40,222 bases of DNA from Ignavibacteriota bacterium (GTDB lineage Bacteria > Bacteroidota > Ignavibacteria > Ignavibacteriales > Melioribacteraceae): contig PDPT01000021.1 in NCBI GenBank assembly GCA_002746605.1, positions 1-40,222 of the forward strand, written 5' to 3'. Shown piece after piece: positions 1 through 7,199 of this stretch. The translations under genes and the position numbers were made by a program. Every line of letters starts with the position of its first letter. The first letter of the stretch is position 1. Below the pieces are notes generated by a model that saw only the letters and a list, made by a program, of their open reading frames with translations, was not told the DNA's origin and made no database searches.

Positions 1-147
1 TCTTGGGGAAGACTGGTTCACAAAGAATATACTTTACCGGCAAAACCTTATTCCTACTCATATATTATTTGTCCGATTACTAATGGTGCAAATATTAGTG
101 AACTAACAAAGCAATTAAAAAGGAGAGTACTTAATAAAGGATTTTAA
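1..147 (+). CDS. C-terminal end of an unidentified protein (5' truncated by window)
   Basis: An open frame enters from the left edge and stops at TAA 145-147, giving 48 residues beginning SWGRLVHKEY and ending RRVLNKGF. The piece is basic and has no recognisable motif, signal or membrane segment. I do not recognise the family, and the rest of the gene lies outside the window. It is followed by a GC-rich inverted repeat, which may act in transcription termination or be a mobile repeat. That this is coding is inferred only from the uninterrupted frame and ordinary codon use. Confidence 0.5.
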   Translation, partial: SWGRLVHKEYTLPAKPYSYSYIICPITNGANISELTKQLKRRVLNKGF

Positions 148-194
148 TTTTATGATAAAGTGAACTTCTAGTCTCAGTGTTGGTTATAAAAAAA

Positions 195-250
195 GATTTG
201 AGGCTAAGCGGAGTGAAGCGTAGCGGAACGCAGCTTAGCCTTAAAAAATC
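195..250. repeat. GC-rich inverted repeat with internal AGCG-rich loop
   Basis: Perfect 9-bp arms AGGCTAAGC (201-209) and GCTTAGCCT (233-241) enclose a 23-nt loop built from near-repeats of AGCG/GCGGA. Outer bases GATTT and AAATC extend the stem with a small bulge. The GC content stands out against the AT-rich surroundings. Read on the minus strand, the stem is followed by a T-run, so it could terminate minus-strand transcription. The loop composition looks more like a dispersed palindromic element than a plain terminator, but I cannot see a second copy in the window. Confidence 0.6.
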
Positions 251-310
251 GATGTTGTAAAAGTCGATAAAAATTAATAAATTCTTTAATCATAATAAGG
301 AGATTACACA

Positions 311-471
311 ATGAAGTTCATCGAAGAAATGATCTAACAACTAAAAGCCGATTTAAAAGATGCAAAACTTATGAAGATCTAATGGGTAAAGAAGTTGCAA
401 TATATAATGTGCACAATAATAAGCTGAATCAAGTAAATTTATACGGTAACGGAATAGTATTAAAAATGTAA
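311..471 (+). pseudogene. Decayed small gene (one stop, one frameshift)
   Basis: An AAGGAG ribosome site (297-302) stands 8 nt before ATG 311. The frame reads MKFIEEMI, meets TAA at 335-337, continues as QLKADLKDAK, and then a +1 frame (from about 364) reads TYEDLMGKEVAIYNVHNN on to TAA 469-471. Joined together the pieces read like one small protein of about 53 residues. I do not recognise the family. The good ribosome site combined with two lesions suggests recent inactivation, but a chance arrangement or sequencing error is possible. Confidence 0.4.
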
Positions 472-487
472 GTAACAGTTTCTTCAT
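353..487 (-). CDS. Possible 44-residue hydrophobic small protein
   Basis: On the minus strand, AAAGGAG (503-497) precedes ATG 487, and a TATTTTTG element (559-552) fits the Bacteroidota -7 box. The frame starts MKKLLLTFLILF like a signal peptide and then continues RYRINLLDSAYY to TAA at 353. It overlaps, on the opposite strand, the decayed frame at 311-471, so at most one is likely real. After the hydrophobic start the composition is not protein-like (rich in Y, L, C). It may be a truncated secreted gene, or chance. Confidence 0.2.
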   Translation of the reverse strand: MKKLLLTFLILFRYRINLLDSAYYCAHYILQLLYPLDLHKFCIF

Positions 488-755
488 TTTTGTTATCTCC
501 TTTATTTTTAACGTATCTTTTCAAAAAAATATTCTACTTCATACAAACCCACAAAAATAAGTTTTATGTTTAGAGTTTTTAATAACTATATATCCGTTAG
601 TTAGAAGATAACGAACAATATGCTGATTTATTTTAACTATAGAAAATATTTTAGAAAGTACAGAAAGGCTGGCAACCTTAGGCAAGGCAGAAATTACAAG
701 AAGAAATCTTCAAAAATTTTTTGTGGTAAAGAATAGTTTTGCAGGTAGTTAAAAA

Positions 756-3083
756 TTATATTTTTACACCAATTTCAGTGTAATATTTTACTTTTTCTAA
801 AAACTCTTTACTATCAATAGGTTTAGGAATATAATCTGTTGCACCTGCATCTAAACATTTTTCTCTATCGCCCTTCATTGCAAAAGCAGTTAAAGCAATA
901 ATAGGAGTCTCTTTATAAGCGGGTAGTTCTCTAATTTTCCCGGTAGCTTCAAAACCATTCATTACAGGCATCTGCATATCCATAAGTACCAAATCAATTT
1001 TTTGGGCTTTACAGATTTCCAAAGCTTTGGCACCATTTTCAACAACAATAATATTTTCGAAGCCGTTCTTCTTTAAAATTCTGCTAACAATTATTTGCGA
1101 GTGCTTATAATCTTCTGCCATTAAAATTACCGGACCATTATCATTTATGATATTTTCCGGATTCTTTGTTTTGTTTTCAAATGAATTAATCATGTCTGTT
1201 ATGCTTTTTTCTAATTCGTTAATACTTGTACTTTTTTTCTCTAATAGATCATCAAACATTCCGTTAATTTTTTGTAATTCATCATGATAATCTTCTTTAC
1301 CCGTATAAATAATAATAGGTAAATTTGAGTATTTATTATCGGATTTTATTTTAATAATTAAATCAAATCCCGAAATAATTGGCATAGCCAAATCAATTAT
1401 TGCTAAATCGATATTTTGTTCTTTTATTTTTTCGAGTACCAACTCAGGTCTGTTTTCGATAATTGCATTAAAACCGGCTGTTTGTACAGCTTGTTTTATT
1501 AAGTTTAATGTAGGAATATCGTCATCAACACATAAAACGGTTGAGCTTCTTTTAATTTTGTACGAGGTTAAAATTTCTACCAAATTATTGTAGTTTATTG
1601 GTTTTATAAGAAAATCAACAGTTCCCATTGTATAAACTTTTTCGGTTTCCGGCTCAAGTGTAAAAACTATTACCGGTATATTTCTTGTTTGATTATCGCT
1701 TTTAATTTTTGCAAGAATTTCAAGTCCGTTATTATTTTCTTGCTCGATGTTTAATATGGAGGCAACGTATTTTTCTTTTTTCAGCATATTCAGAGCAGAT
1801 TCTGCATTATTGCTATATTCTACATGAAAATCCCATTTGTTCAGATGTTTCTTTAAAAGTTGGGAACTTGATTCTTCACTATTTACTACTAAGATTTTTT
1901 CTTTTTTTATGTCCGATTTTTTTATAATATTTTTTTCTTCGGAGGAGTTATTTATAACTTTTACCGGAAATGACAAGTTGATGTTTAGCGTATTGTTCTC
2001 TTCAAAGATATTTAGTTTGCCGTTTAATTTTTCTAAGTATTTTTCTAGCAAAGTTATTGTAAGTCCACTTTTACCAGAATCAACTTTTTTAATATTAAAC
2101 GGATTTGTAATTTCATCTAAAATTTCTCGCGATAAACCTACAGTTTCGGCAGAAAAATTTAATCTTAAATTATTTTCGGAAGTAATGGAAGTTTTTAGTC
2201 TTACGATCTTCGACTTTGACAAAGTAAGTGTTAAATAAGTGGAAGTGTTTAATAAATATTCTAGAATTTTTTGATCGTATTCAAAGTTACAACTTACATT
2301 GTTTTTTACTTCTAAAGTTCCGTTAGATCGTTCGGTTTTTATTTTATTTCCCAGATTGCTTAAAAATTCATTTAAATCTATGGAAATTTCGTTAAGTGCT
2401 ATATTATATTTTCCAAGTTCAAGTAAATCAGATAAATCATTTGTAGTCTTTAGTAATGAATTAGTAATTATCTTAATTTCGTCCAAATAGTTTTCTACTT
2501 CTGTAGAAATGTTTTCTTCTCTGATTAAAGTTAATAATCCGTTTATAGTTTTTAACTCTTTGGAAAAACCAAAATTAGTTTTTTTTAGAATACTCGAAAC
2601 ACTTTTGCTGTACACATCAATGTTAGAAAAATTCTGATTGGCAGCTTTAAGCAGATAATTAACAAATATCAGAACATTTTTGAACTTATTGGAAAATTCT
2701 TTATCAACAACTGATTTATGTTGAAGCAGTAATAAATATTTATAATTTTTGTTCCACAAAACTATACTTTGAAGATTTTTAGCTTCAAAATTGATTGTGC
2801 AATCCTTAAAAAACATTTTCTCGAATTTCGATGTTTCTTTTAGTTCATCATAGTCCGAGATTGATAAATTAGTGGGATTTTCTTTAGTGCTATAAGCAAT
2901 GGAATTCCCAAGTAATTTAAAGCTATTTTCTTTATCTTCGATAAAAACTGCCGAATAGACTAAATTAAATTCCTCGGTTAGAAAAATAGAAATTTCTTTA
3001 GGAAGTATATCCGGTTCTTTATTAGCTATATTATATAATATTATAATACTTTCAAATAATTTGTTTTTTAGATTCAGCAACAT
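756..3083 (-). CDS. Degenerate sensor histidine kinase with three C-terminal receiver domains
   Basis: Start taken at ATG 3083, which has a TGGA ribosome-site-like sequence; the frame stays open to a TTG at 3125. Residues about 6-155 look like a divergent GAF-type sensor. Residues 170-230 resemble a DHp domain, but the phospho-acceptor position of the usual SHE motif reads SKE (Lys175), so the autophosphorylated His is missing. Residues 260-375 resemble a worn HATPase domain, with SGKSGLTITLLEKYL in place of a G-box. Three receiver domains follow: REC1 (395-508) has Asn445 where the acceptor Asp belongs, REC2 (514-632) keeps Asp564, and REC3 (650-770) keeps Asp702 and Lys754 and is the most canonical (LMDMQMPVMNGFEA). 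No output or HPt domain is present. It is probably a pseudokinase scaffold or phosphate sink served by another kinase; that role is inference. No membrane segment is evident, so it is likely cytoplasmic. Confidence 0.85.
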   Translation of the reverse strand: MLLNLKNKLFESIIILYNIANKEPDILPKEISIFLTEEFNLVYSAVFIEDKENSFKLLGNSIAYSTKENPTNLSISDYDELKETSKFEKMFFKDCTINFEAKNLQSIVLWNKNYKYLLLLQHKSVVDKEFSNKFKNVLIFVNYLLKAANQNFSNIDVYSKSVSSILKKTNFGFSKELKTINGLLTLIREENISTEVENYLDEIKIITNSLLKTTNDLSDLLELGKYNIALNEISIDLNEFLSNLGNKIKTERSNGTLEVKNNVSCNFEYDQKILEYLLNTSTYLTLTLSKSKIVRLKTSITSENNLRLNFSAETVGLSREILDEITNPFNIKKVDSGKSGLTITLLEKYLEKLNGKLNIFEENNTLNINLSFPVKVINNSSEEKNIIKKSDIKKEKILVVNSEESSSQLLKKHLNKWDFHVEYSNNAESALNMLKKEKYVASILNIEQENNNGLEILAKIKSDNQTRNIPVIVFTLEPETEKVYTMGTVDFLIKPINYNNLVEILTSYKIKRSSTVLCVDDDIPTLNLIKQAVQTAGFNAIIENRPELVLEKIKEQNIDLAIIDLAMPIISGFDLIIKIKSDNKYSNLPIIIYTGKEDYHDELQKINGMFDDLLEKKSTSINELEKSITDMINSFENKTKNPENIINDNGPVILMAEDYKHSQIIVSRILKKNGFENIIVVENGAKALEICKAQKIDLVLMDMQMPVMNGFEATGKIRELPAYKETPIIALTAFAMKGDREKCLDAGATDYIPKPIDSKEFLEKVKYYTEIGVKI

Positions 3084-3282
3084 CAAGAAAATCCAATATA
3101 ATTTTTTTATTAGAGTAGAACTCAATTATTAATTTATTATTAATAGTTTCCTGTATAATCGATTTATTTACAATAAAGTTAAATTTAATTTAAACTTTTA
3201 ATATCGGTTTATTAGCCATTTTAGTACATTTTATTAACTTTTACTTTCTAAAAATGAAATTTGAAAAAAGAAACAGTAATTA

Positions 3283-3411
3283 ATGTTCAAAATTGATTCT
3301 GAAATGAGTGATGAAGAAAAAAAAGCTTTTTTAGAAGAAGTAGATGCACGCTGTCCTATTACTGACATTTTACTTCATGAAACTCCCGTAAAAGTAGAAT
3401 TGGTTTGCTGA
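3283..3411 (+). pseudogene. Remnant of an OsmC-type peroxiredoxin gene (C-terminal end only)
   Basis: A 42-residue frame, MFKIDSEMSDEEKKAFLEEV followed by DARCPITDILLHETPVKVEL, matches the C-terminal end of OsmC/Ohr-fold proteins as I know them (LEEVDRRCPISDxLxxPTPV pattern with the second redox Cys). The N-terminal two thirds, with the first Cys and Arg, are absent, and an in-frame stop lies just upstream at 3277-3279. There is no good ribosome site. It is therefore best called a deletion remnant rather than a working thiol peroxidase. Family assignment is from memory of the motif. Confidence 0.6.
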
Positions 3412-3484
3412 AATTTTAACTCAATTAGCTAGCTAAATAATTGTATTAACTTAGGTTAAGTGAGTCTTTAAATTTTCAGATAAT

Positions 3485-4222
3485 TTATATCTTAAAGATT
3501 TGGCACACCTGTTCATTAATTTTCTCGGGATTGTTACTTTCAAAAATATTTCTTCCAACACATAAACCTTTAAATCCAATCTTTTTAGCAATCCGACAAT
3601 CATCCATAAAATTATCAGACTGACTACCTCCGGCTAACAACAAATCATATTTATTTTTTACAATAGATTTCAAGTAATCCAAATTTTTATTTACATCGTT
3701 CGGAAGAGGTGTCTTAACAAGATCAGCACCAATTTCATCGCAATATTTAATATAGTTAATAAAATTAGCAGTATTATATTCAGCCGGATTCTTAAGATTT
3801 ATCATTAACAGAGTAGGAATTTCCAATGAGTCGCATTTATTTATTAATTTACAGACTAAGTTAAATTGTTTCAAGCTATCTTCATTTTCAAAATTAATTT
3901 GTAATGAGAATAAGTCTGAGCTATATCGTAATGCCGATTTAAATTTTATAGTTTGTGTTTTTTCAACTTTATTAAATAGTGAAGGAGCACCAATCATTTG
4001 TGGAATAATAACTTTATTAAAATTTGCAGGTAATTTCTTTAAACTACCATAATTTAAAGCCATACCGGATAGATGATTAGATTCATTAACAAAATTCATC
4101 CATTTTTTGATATCGTGAATTACATCTTTATGACCAACTGATAACTGATGGTCCATAGCTAAAAAGTAGTAAAATCCATCTTTATTTTTTAACTTATTTA
4201 TTCTTATTTTTTTTCCTAACAT
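3485..4222 (-). CDS. DhnA/FbaB-type class I aldolase family protein
   Basis: This 245-residue TIM-barrel protein carries the DeoC/LacD/FbaB-family signatures: MDHQLSVG near residues 23-30 (usually MDHG), ADLVKTP with the likely Schiff-base Lys170, LLAGGSQSD (195-203) and a phosphate-binding GLCVGRNIFE (219-228). Relatives include archaeal-type fructose-bisphosphate aldolase, ADH synthase (aroA') and LsrF, so the exact substrate cannot be told from sequence. It is slightly short for the family (usually 260-300). Its ATG overlaps the stop of the upstream VOC gene by 7 nt (ATGTTAG), so the two are translationally coupled and probably act on the same small carbonyl compound. Cytoplasmic. Confidence 0.75.
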   Translation of the reverse strand: MLGKKIRINKLKNKDGFYYFLAMDHQLSVGHKDVIHDIKKWMNFVNESNHLSGMALNYGSLKKLPANFNKVIIPQMIGAPSLFNKVEKTQTIKFKSALRYSSDLFSLQINFENEDSLKQFNLVCKLINKCDSLEIPTLLMINLKNPAEYNTANFINYIKYCDEIGADLVKTPLPNDVNKNLDYLKSIVKNKYDLLLAGGSQSDNFMDDCRIAKKIGFKGLCVGRNIFESNNPEKINEQVCQIFKI

Positions 4223-4626
4223 CTTTTATCCTCTACTATTTCTACATATACATTATCCGGATCTTGTATGAAAAAGTATTTTATTCCGGTACGACCAACA
4301 TTAATTTCAACATCTTTTTTACAATATCCAATATCTGCTAAATAATTTCTTGCCTCAATTATATTTTCACAAGTTAAAGCAAAATGTTTTATCCCTCTTT
4401 TTTGTAAATCTCCAATTAAAGTATCATTGAATTTTTTAGGGGTTTTACAATTCTTATAGTTAAAAATTTCCAGAATAACTTTTCCTAACTTTAGGTGAAT
4501 AATAATTAAAGATTCATCTTCAGCTTTCCATTCAAAAAATTTCTTAAATCCTAGTTTTGAATAGAACTCTATAGTCCTATTTATATTCTTTACGCTAATT
4601 GTGGTATGATGATATTTGAAGTCCAT
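4216..4626 (-). CDS. VOC-fold (glyoxalase/bleomycin resistance) metalloenzyme
   Basis: The 136-residue protein has two betaalphabetabetabeta modules typical of the vicinal-oxygen-chelate fold. Candidate metal ligands are His7 (YHHTTISV), Glu53 (ILEIF), His81 (KHFAL) and Glu129 (VYVEIVED), the H/E/H/E set seen in glyoxalase I-like members. The QDPDNVYVEI block near the C-terminus is the usual VOC signature. It is first in a two-gene minus-strand operon with the aldolase. Candidate roles are lactoylglutathione lyase-like, epimerase or dioxygenase; the sequence does not decide. It is divergent from lexA, sharing the 4627-4886 intergenic region. Confidence 0.8.
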   Translation of the reverse strand: MDFKYHHTTISVKNINRTIEFYSKLGFKKFFEWKAEDESLIIIHLKLGKVILEIFNYKNCKTPKKFNDTLIGDLQKRGIKHFALTCENIIEARNYLADIGYCKKDVEINVGRTGIKYFFIQDPDNVYVEIVEDKRC

Positions 4627-4824
4627 TTTACTTTACTTTTAATTGTCCAAATGGTTTAGGCTACGAGCAGTATTAGCTTAAGAAATCTTAACTTTTATTA
4701 AAAAAGTTATTTGTTATAAACTAAATCTTATCTATGTGTAAATTAATAAAAAATCGAATTAAAATTAACAAAATGTACTAACTCAGATTTTATTATACAC
4801 CAAATTACATTATTAATTTTTTAC

Positions 4825-4855
4825 TTGATTAGTGCTCATACGTTTACTATATTTG
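4825..4855 (+). promoter_or_regulatory. Promoter of the lexA operon
   Basis: TTGATT (4825-4830), 17 nt, then TATATT (4848-4853) fits a sigma-70-like promoter. TATATTTG (4848-4855) also fits the Bacteroidota -7 consensus TAnnTTTG exactly. Expected transcription start is near 4860, leaving a short leader before ATG 4887. Confidence 0.65.
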
Positions 4856-4875
4856 TAGTGAACAAAATAACACTA
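4830..4875 (+). promoter_or_regulatory. Candidate paired LexA operators
   Basis: Two 20-bp imperfect palindromes with the same layout lie over the promoter. Site 1 (4830-4849) is TAGT-N12-ACTA and sits between the -35 and -10. Site 2 (4856-4875) is TAGTG-N10-CACTA and covers the expected transcription start. Both left halves begin TAGTG and their starts are 26 bp apart. The motif differs from the E. coli CTGT-N8-ACAG and Gram-positive GAAC-N4-GTTC boxes. Operator function is inferred from position and symmetry. Confidence 0.5.
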
Positions 4876-4886
4876 TGTGAGAGAAA

Positions 4887-5513
4887 ATGACTGATAAACA
4901 AAATGATGTTTTAAGCTATATAAATAGATTTATTAATAATAATTCTTTTCCGCCAAGTTACAGAGAAATAGGAGAACATTTTAATATTGCAAGTACTTTT
5001 GGAGTTAAGCGTCACATTGATGCACTAATTAAAAAAGGTTATTTGAATATTGACAGTAACTCAAATCGTTCCATTTCTCTTACGGATAAAGCATTAGAAA
5101 TTTTTGGAGCTATTAAAGAAAATAACTCTTTCGAAATTCCGATTCTTGGTAGAGTTATTGCCGGTTATCCTGTACTTTCTGAGCAAAATATTGACGGAAC
5201 TTTAATTGTAGATTCAAGTTTAATTAAAAAAGGAAAAAAATATTTTGGCTTGAAAGTTCGTGGTGATAGCATGATTGAAGATGGAATTTTTGAAAATGAT
5301 ACCGTTATTATTCAATCACAAAAAACTGCTAATAATAACGAAATAATTATAGCAATGGTAAATAACGAAACTACGGTAAAGAGATTTAGAAAAAAGAATA
5401 ATCAAATTGAACTTATACCGGCAAACAAAGATTTTCAAAATATTAAAATTTCCGAAAGCGATGATTTTAAAATTCTCGGAAAAGTAGTTGGTGTATATAG
5501 ATTTTATAATTAG
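4887..5513 (+). CDS. lexA: LexA SOS repressor
   Basis: The 208-residue protein has the full LexA layout. An N-terminal winged helix-turn-helix (1-70, SYREIGEHFNIASTFGVKRH) is followed by the autocleavage site Ala92-Gly93 (IAGYP) and a peptidase S24 domain with Ser128 (GDSM) and Lys165 (TTVKRF) as the catalytic dyad. It represses DNA-damage genes and cleaves itself when bound to RecA filaments. The recognition helix is divergent from the E. coli type, in line with the unusual palindromes in its promoter. It is the first gene of a tight three-gene operon, with 8 nt before the next ATG. Start fixed by the conserved N-terminus. The identity is secure; the operator sequence is not. Confidence 0.95.
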   Translation: MTDKQNDVLSYINRFINNNSFPPSYREIGEHFNIASTFGVKRHIDALIKKGYLNIDSNSNRSISLTDKALEIFGAIKENNSFEIPILGRVIAGYPVLSEQNIDGTLIVDSSLIKKGKKYFGLKVRGDSMIEDGIFENDTVIIQSQKTANNNEIIIAMVNNETTVKRFRKKNNQIELIPANKDFQNIKISESDDFKILGKVVGVYRFYN

Positions 5514-5521
5514 AGGATTTT

Positions 5522-5767
5522 ATGAAAACAGAAATTTTTAACTCAGCAATTTTACAAAGAAAGAAACTCAAGTTTTTATATAATTTAAATTTTATCGAAA
5601 TTGAACCATACTACTTATCAACCCAAAATGGTGGAAAAGTAATTTATGGAAGAGTAAATAATTCCTCAAATATTAAAATGTTTGAATTTAATAAGATTTT
5701 TAACATAAAGGTATTGGAAGAATCTCATTTCTCGCCGCTAATACCAATTTTGACAACTTTAAATTAA
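5522..5767 (+). CDS. Small stand-alone WYL-like domain protein
   Basis: The 81-residue protein reads like an isolated WYL domain: an AILQRKKLKFLYN opening, an IEPYYLSTQNGGKVIYGRVN core, then a FEFNKIFNIKVLEESHFSP tail, matching the REAIRERRKLRFLY...EPHRL...RLDRI..LE pattern of WYL regulators. It has no helix-turn-helix. WYL domains are ligand- or nucleic-acid-sensing SH3-like barrels common in defence and DNA-damage regulators; the assignment is from pattern memory. It sits 8 nt after lexA behind an AGAGGA ribosome site and 12 nt before the next gene's ATG, so it should be SOS-regulated if the lexA promoter is. Confidence 0.6.
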   Translation: MKTEIFNSAILQRKKLKFLYNLNFIEIEPYYLSTQNGGKVIYGRVNNSSNIKMFEFNKIFNIKVLEESHFSPLIPILTTLN

Positions 5768-5779
5768 AAGGTGTTAAAG

Positions 5780-6181
5780 ATGAATAACTTAAATCAAAAC
5801 CAACATAATGTTGATAGACTTATAGATCACTTTTGGAAAAACGGCTATTTAACTTTAAGCAGAAGGTACGGAACATATTTACCTTCACCCAAAAATATAG
5901 GAAAGTATAAAGTTGATGCTATTGGGAAGTTAAGGAAAAAATATGCGATAGGAATTGTTTTAACCAAAAAAGAATTAGAAGATTCCAATATTTATAATAA
6001 ATTACAATTTCTTGCTACAAGACACACAAAATATACTAATAAAAAAATCAAGCTTTTTGTTGGTGTTCCTAATCAATTGTTCCATAAAGTAAAACTTTGT
6101 ATTTCAACTTTAAGTGAAGATGCCCGAAAAAATATAAAATTAGTTCCCATAGAAAATCCTAACATAATGGAGTTATTTTAA
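5780..6181 (+). CDS. Small protein with restriction-endonuclease-like fold, active site incomplete
   Basis: Start taken at ATG 5780, 8 nt after AAAAGG; a GTG at 5771 is in frame. The 133-residue protein has an alpha-beta-beta-beta-alpha-beta pattern like the PD-(D/E)XK core: helix VDRLIDHFWKNGY, strands YLTLSRR, YKVDAIGKLR and YAIGIVLTK, helix YNKLQFLATRHTKY, strand IKLFVGVP. The Asp in KVDAIG is in the expected place, but the E/D-x-K motif on the next strand reads GIVLTK, so the acidic residue is lost. It may bind rather than cut nucleic acid. It is third in the lexA operon, suggesting a DNA-damage role; both fold and role are inference. Confidence 0.6.
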   Translation: MNNLNQNQHNVDRLIDHFWKNGYLTLSRRYGTYLPSPKNIGKYKVDAIGKLRKKYAIGIVLTKKELEDSNIYNKLQFLATRHTKYTNKKIKLFVGVPNQLFHKVKLCISTLSEDARKNIKLVPIENPNIMELF

Positions 6182-6196
6182 TTTTTTCATTCCCTT

Positions 6197-6256
6197 TCAA
6201 AAATTTTGATTCAACATTAATATTATATCCATTCCATAAAAAATAAAAATTTTTGA
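6197..6256 (+). terminator. AT-only inverted repeat after the lexA operon
   Basis: Perfect 11-bp arms TCAAAAATTTT (6197-6207) and AAAATTTTTGA (6246-6256) surround a 38-nt loop, between the lexA operon and the uppS promoter. The position fits an end-of-operon structure, but the stem has almost no GC, so termination strength is doubtful. Confidence 0.3.
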
Positions 6257-6322
6257 GAACTTAATTAGTTTCTTGTTGTAAAAGCATATTATTATTATAG
6301 ATTTTATCGAGTGTTTAGAGCC

Positions 6323-6351
6323 TTGACATTTAAAAGTTACTCAGTTATTTT
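6323..6351 (+). promoter_or_regulatory. Promoter of the uppS-bamA envelope operon
   Basis: A consensus TTGACA (6323-6328) is followed by 17 nt and TATTTT (6346-6351). The expected start near 6358 gives a leader of about 30 nt before the GTG of uppS. Confidence 0.6.
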
Positions 6352-6386
6352 GAAGATTCGGATTTTTAATAATTACGAGATAATTT

Positions 6387-7199
6387 GTGCCCAAAGTACT
6401 AAGTGAAAATGATTTAGTTTTAATTAACGAAATTAAGAGTGCAGGAAATATTCCTGAACACATTGCTATTATTATGGATGGTAACGGAAGGTGGGCTGAG
6501 TTAAAAAATAAACCGAGAGCTGCCGGGCACAAAAAAGGAGTTGAGACTGTAAGAGTAATGGTACAAGCCTGTATTAATTTGGGAGTTAAATACCTAACTC
6601 TTTATACTTTTTCAACTGAAAACTGGAAGCGACCTCAAAAAGAAATTTCTATTTTGATGAGGTTAATGGTAAAAAGTTTAAGAAACGAAACCAATGAACT
6701 TAATGAGAATAATGTAAGAATTACTTCTATTGGTAATACCGAAAGTCTTCCTAAAATAGTACAAAAAGAACTTAAGCAAGCTAAACAAGTTACTAAAAAC
6801 AATAATAAATTAGTACTAAATCTTGCAGTAAGCTATAGTGGAAGATGGGAAATTATTGAAGCCGCAAAAAAAATTGCTCTTCAATATTCCAATAAAGAAA
6901 TTTCTGTTGATGATATTAACGAAGAACTAATTTCTAAAAATTTAACGACAAAAGAAATGCCCGATCCGGATCTTATGATTAGGAGCGGTGGAGAAAAAAG
7001 AATAAGCAATTTTTTAATCTGGCAGATTGCTTATGCGGAACTTTATGTTTCAGAAACTTTATGGCCGGATTTTAATTGTAAAAATCTAATTGAAGCTATT
7101 GAAGATTATCAAAAAAGAGAGAGAAGATTTGGACTTATTAGTAAACAAATTTCTAAATCCCGCAAGAACAACGAAAACCTTTCAGACCAACTTGCTTAA
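6387..7199 (+). CDS. uppS: Undecaprenyl (isoprenyl) diphosphate synthase
   Basis: This cis-prenyltransferase makes the C55 lipid carrier for peptidoglycan and LPS from farnesyl diphosphate and isopentenyl diphosphate. The 270 residues contain the family hallmarks: MDGNGRWA with catalytic Asp31, an HKKGVETV segment, YTFSTENWKRP, and the C-terminal RSGGEKRISNFLIWQ and LWPDF blocks. It starts at GTG 6387, the only start upstream of the conserved region, behind a weak GAGA ribosome site. It leads the envelope operon; its last codons overlap the likely TTG start of bamA, so the two are coupled. Length is normal with a slightly extended C-terminus. Confidence 0.95.
   Translation: MPKVLSENDLVLINEIKSAGNIPEHIAIIMDGNGRWAELKNKPRAAGHKKGVETVRVMVQACINLGVKYLTLYTFSTENWKRPQKEISILMRLMVKSLRNETNELNENNVRITSIGNTESLPKIVQKELKQAKQVTKNNNKLVLNLAVSYSGRWEIIEAAKKIALQYSNKEISVDDINEELISKNLTTKEMPDPDLMIRSGGEKRISNFLIWQIAYAELYVSETLWPDFNCKNLIEAIEDYQKRERRFGLISKQISKSRKNNENLSDQLA

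Noticed and set aside
180..262. Integron attC-like site around the GC-rich palindrome
   Set aside because: GTTRRRY-like bases occur near the repeat, but no matching inverse core site stands at the other end and no integrase or cassette array is visible.
640..755. Possible gene remnant downstream of the sensor kinase
   Set aside because: A short basic frame (RKYRKAGNLRQG) reads to a stop at about 736, but there is no start, ribosome site or recognisable motif.
5771..5779. GTG start for the nuclease-like protein
   Set aside because: The GTG overlaps the likely ribosome site AAAAGG, which is correctly spaced for ATG 5780.
7090..7191. Upstream ATG extension of bamA inside uppS
   Set aside because: It would put 34 hydrophilic residues before an obvious signal peptide; the overlap with uppS and the signal peptide point to the TTG at 7192.
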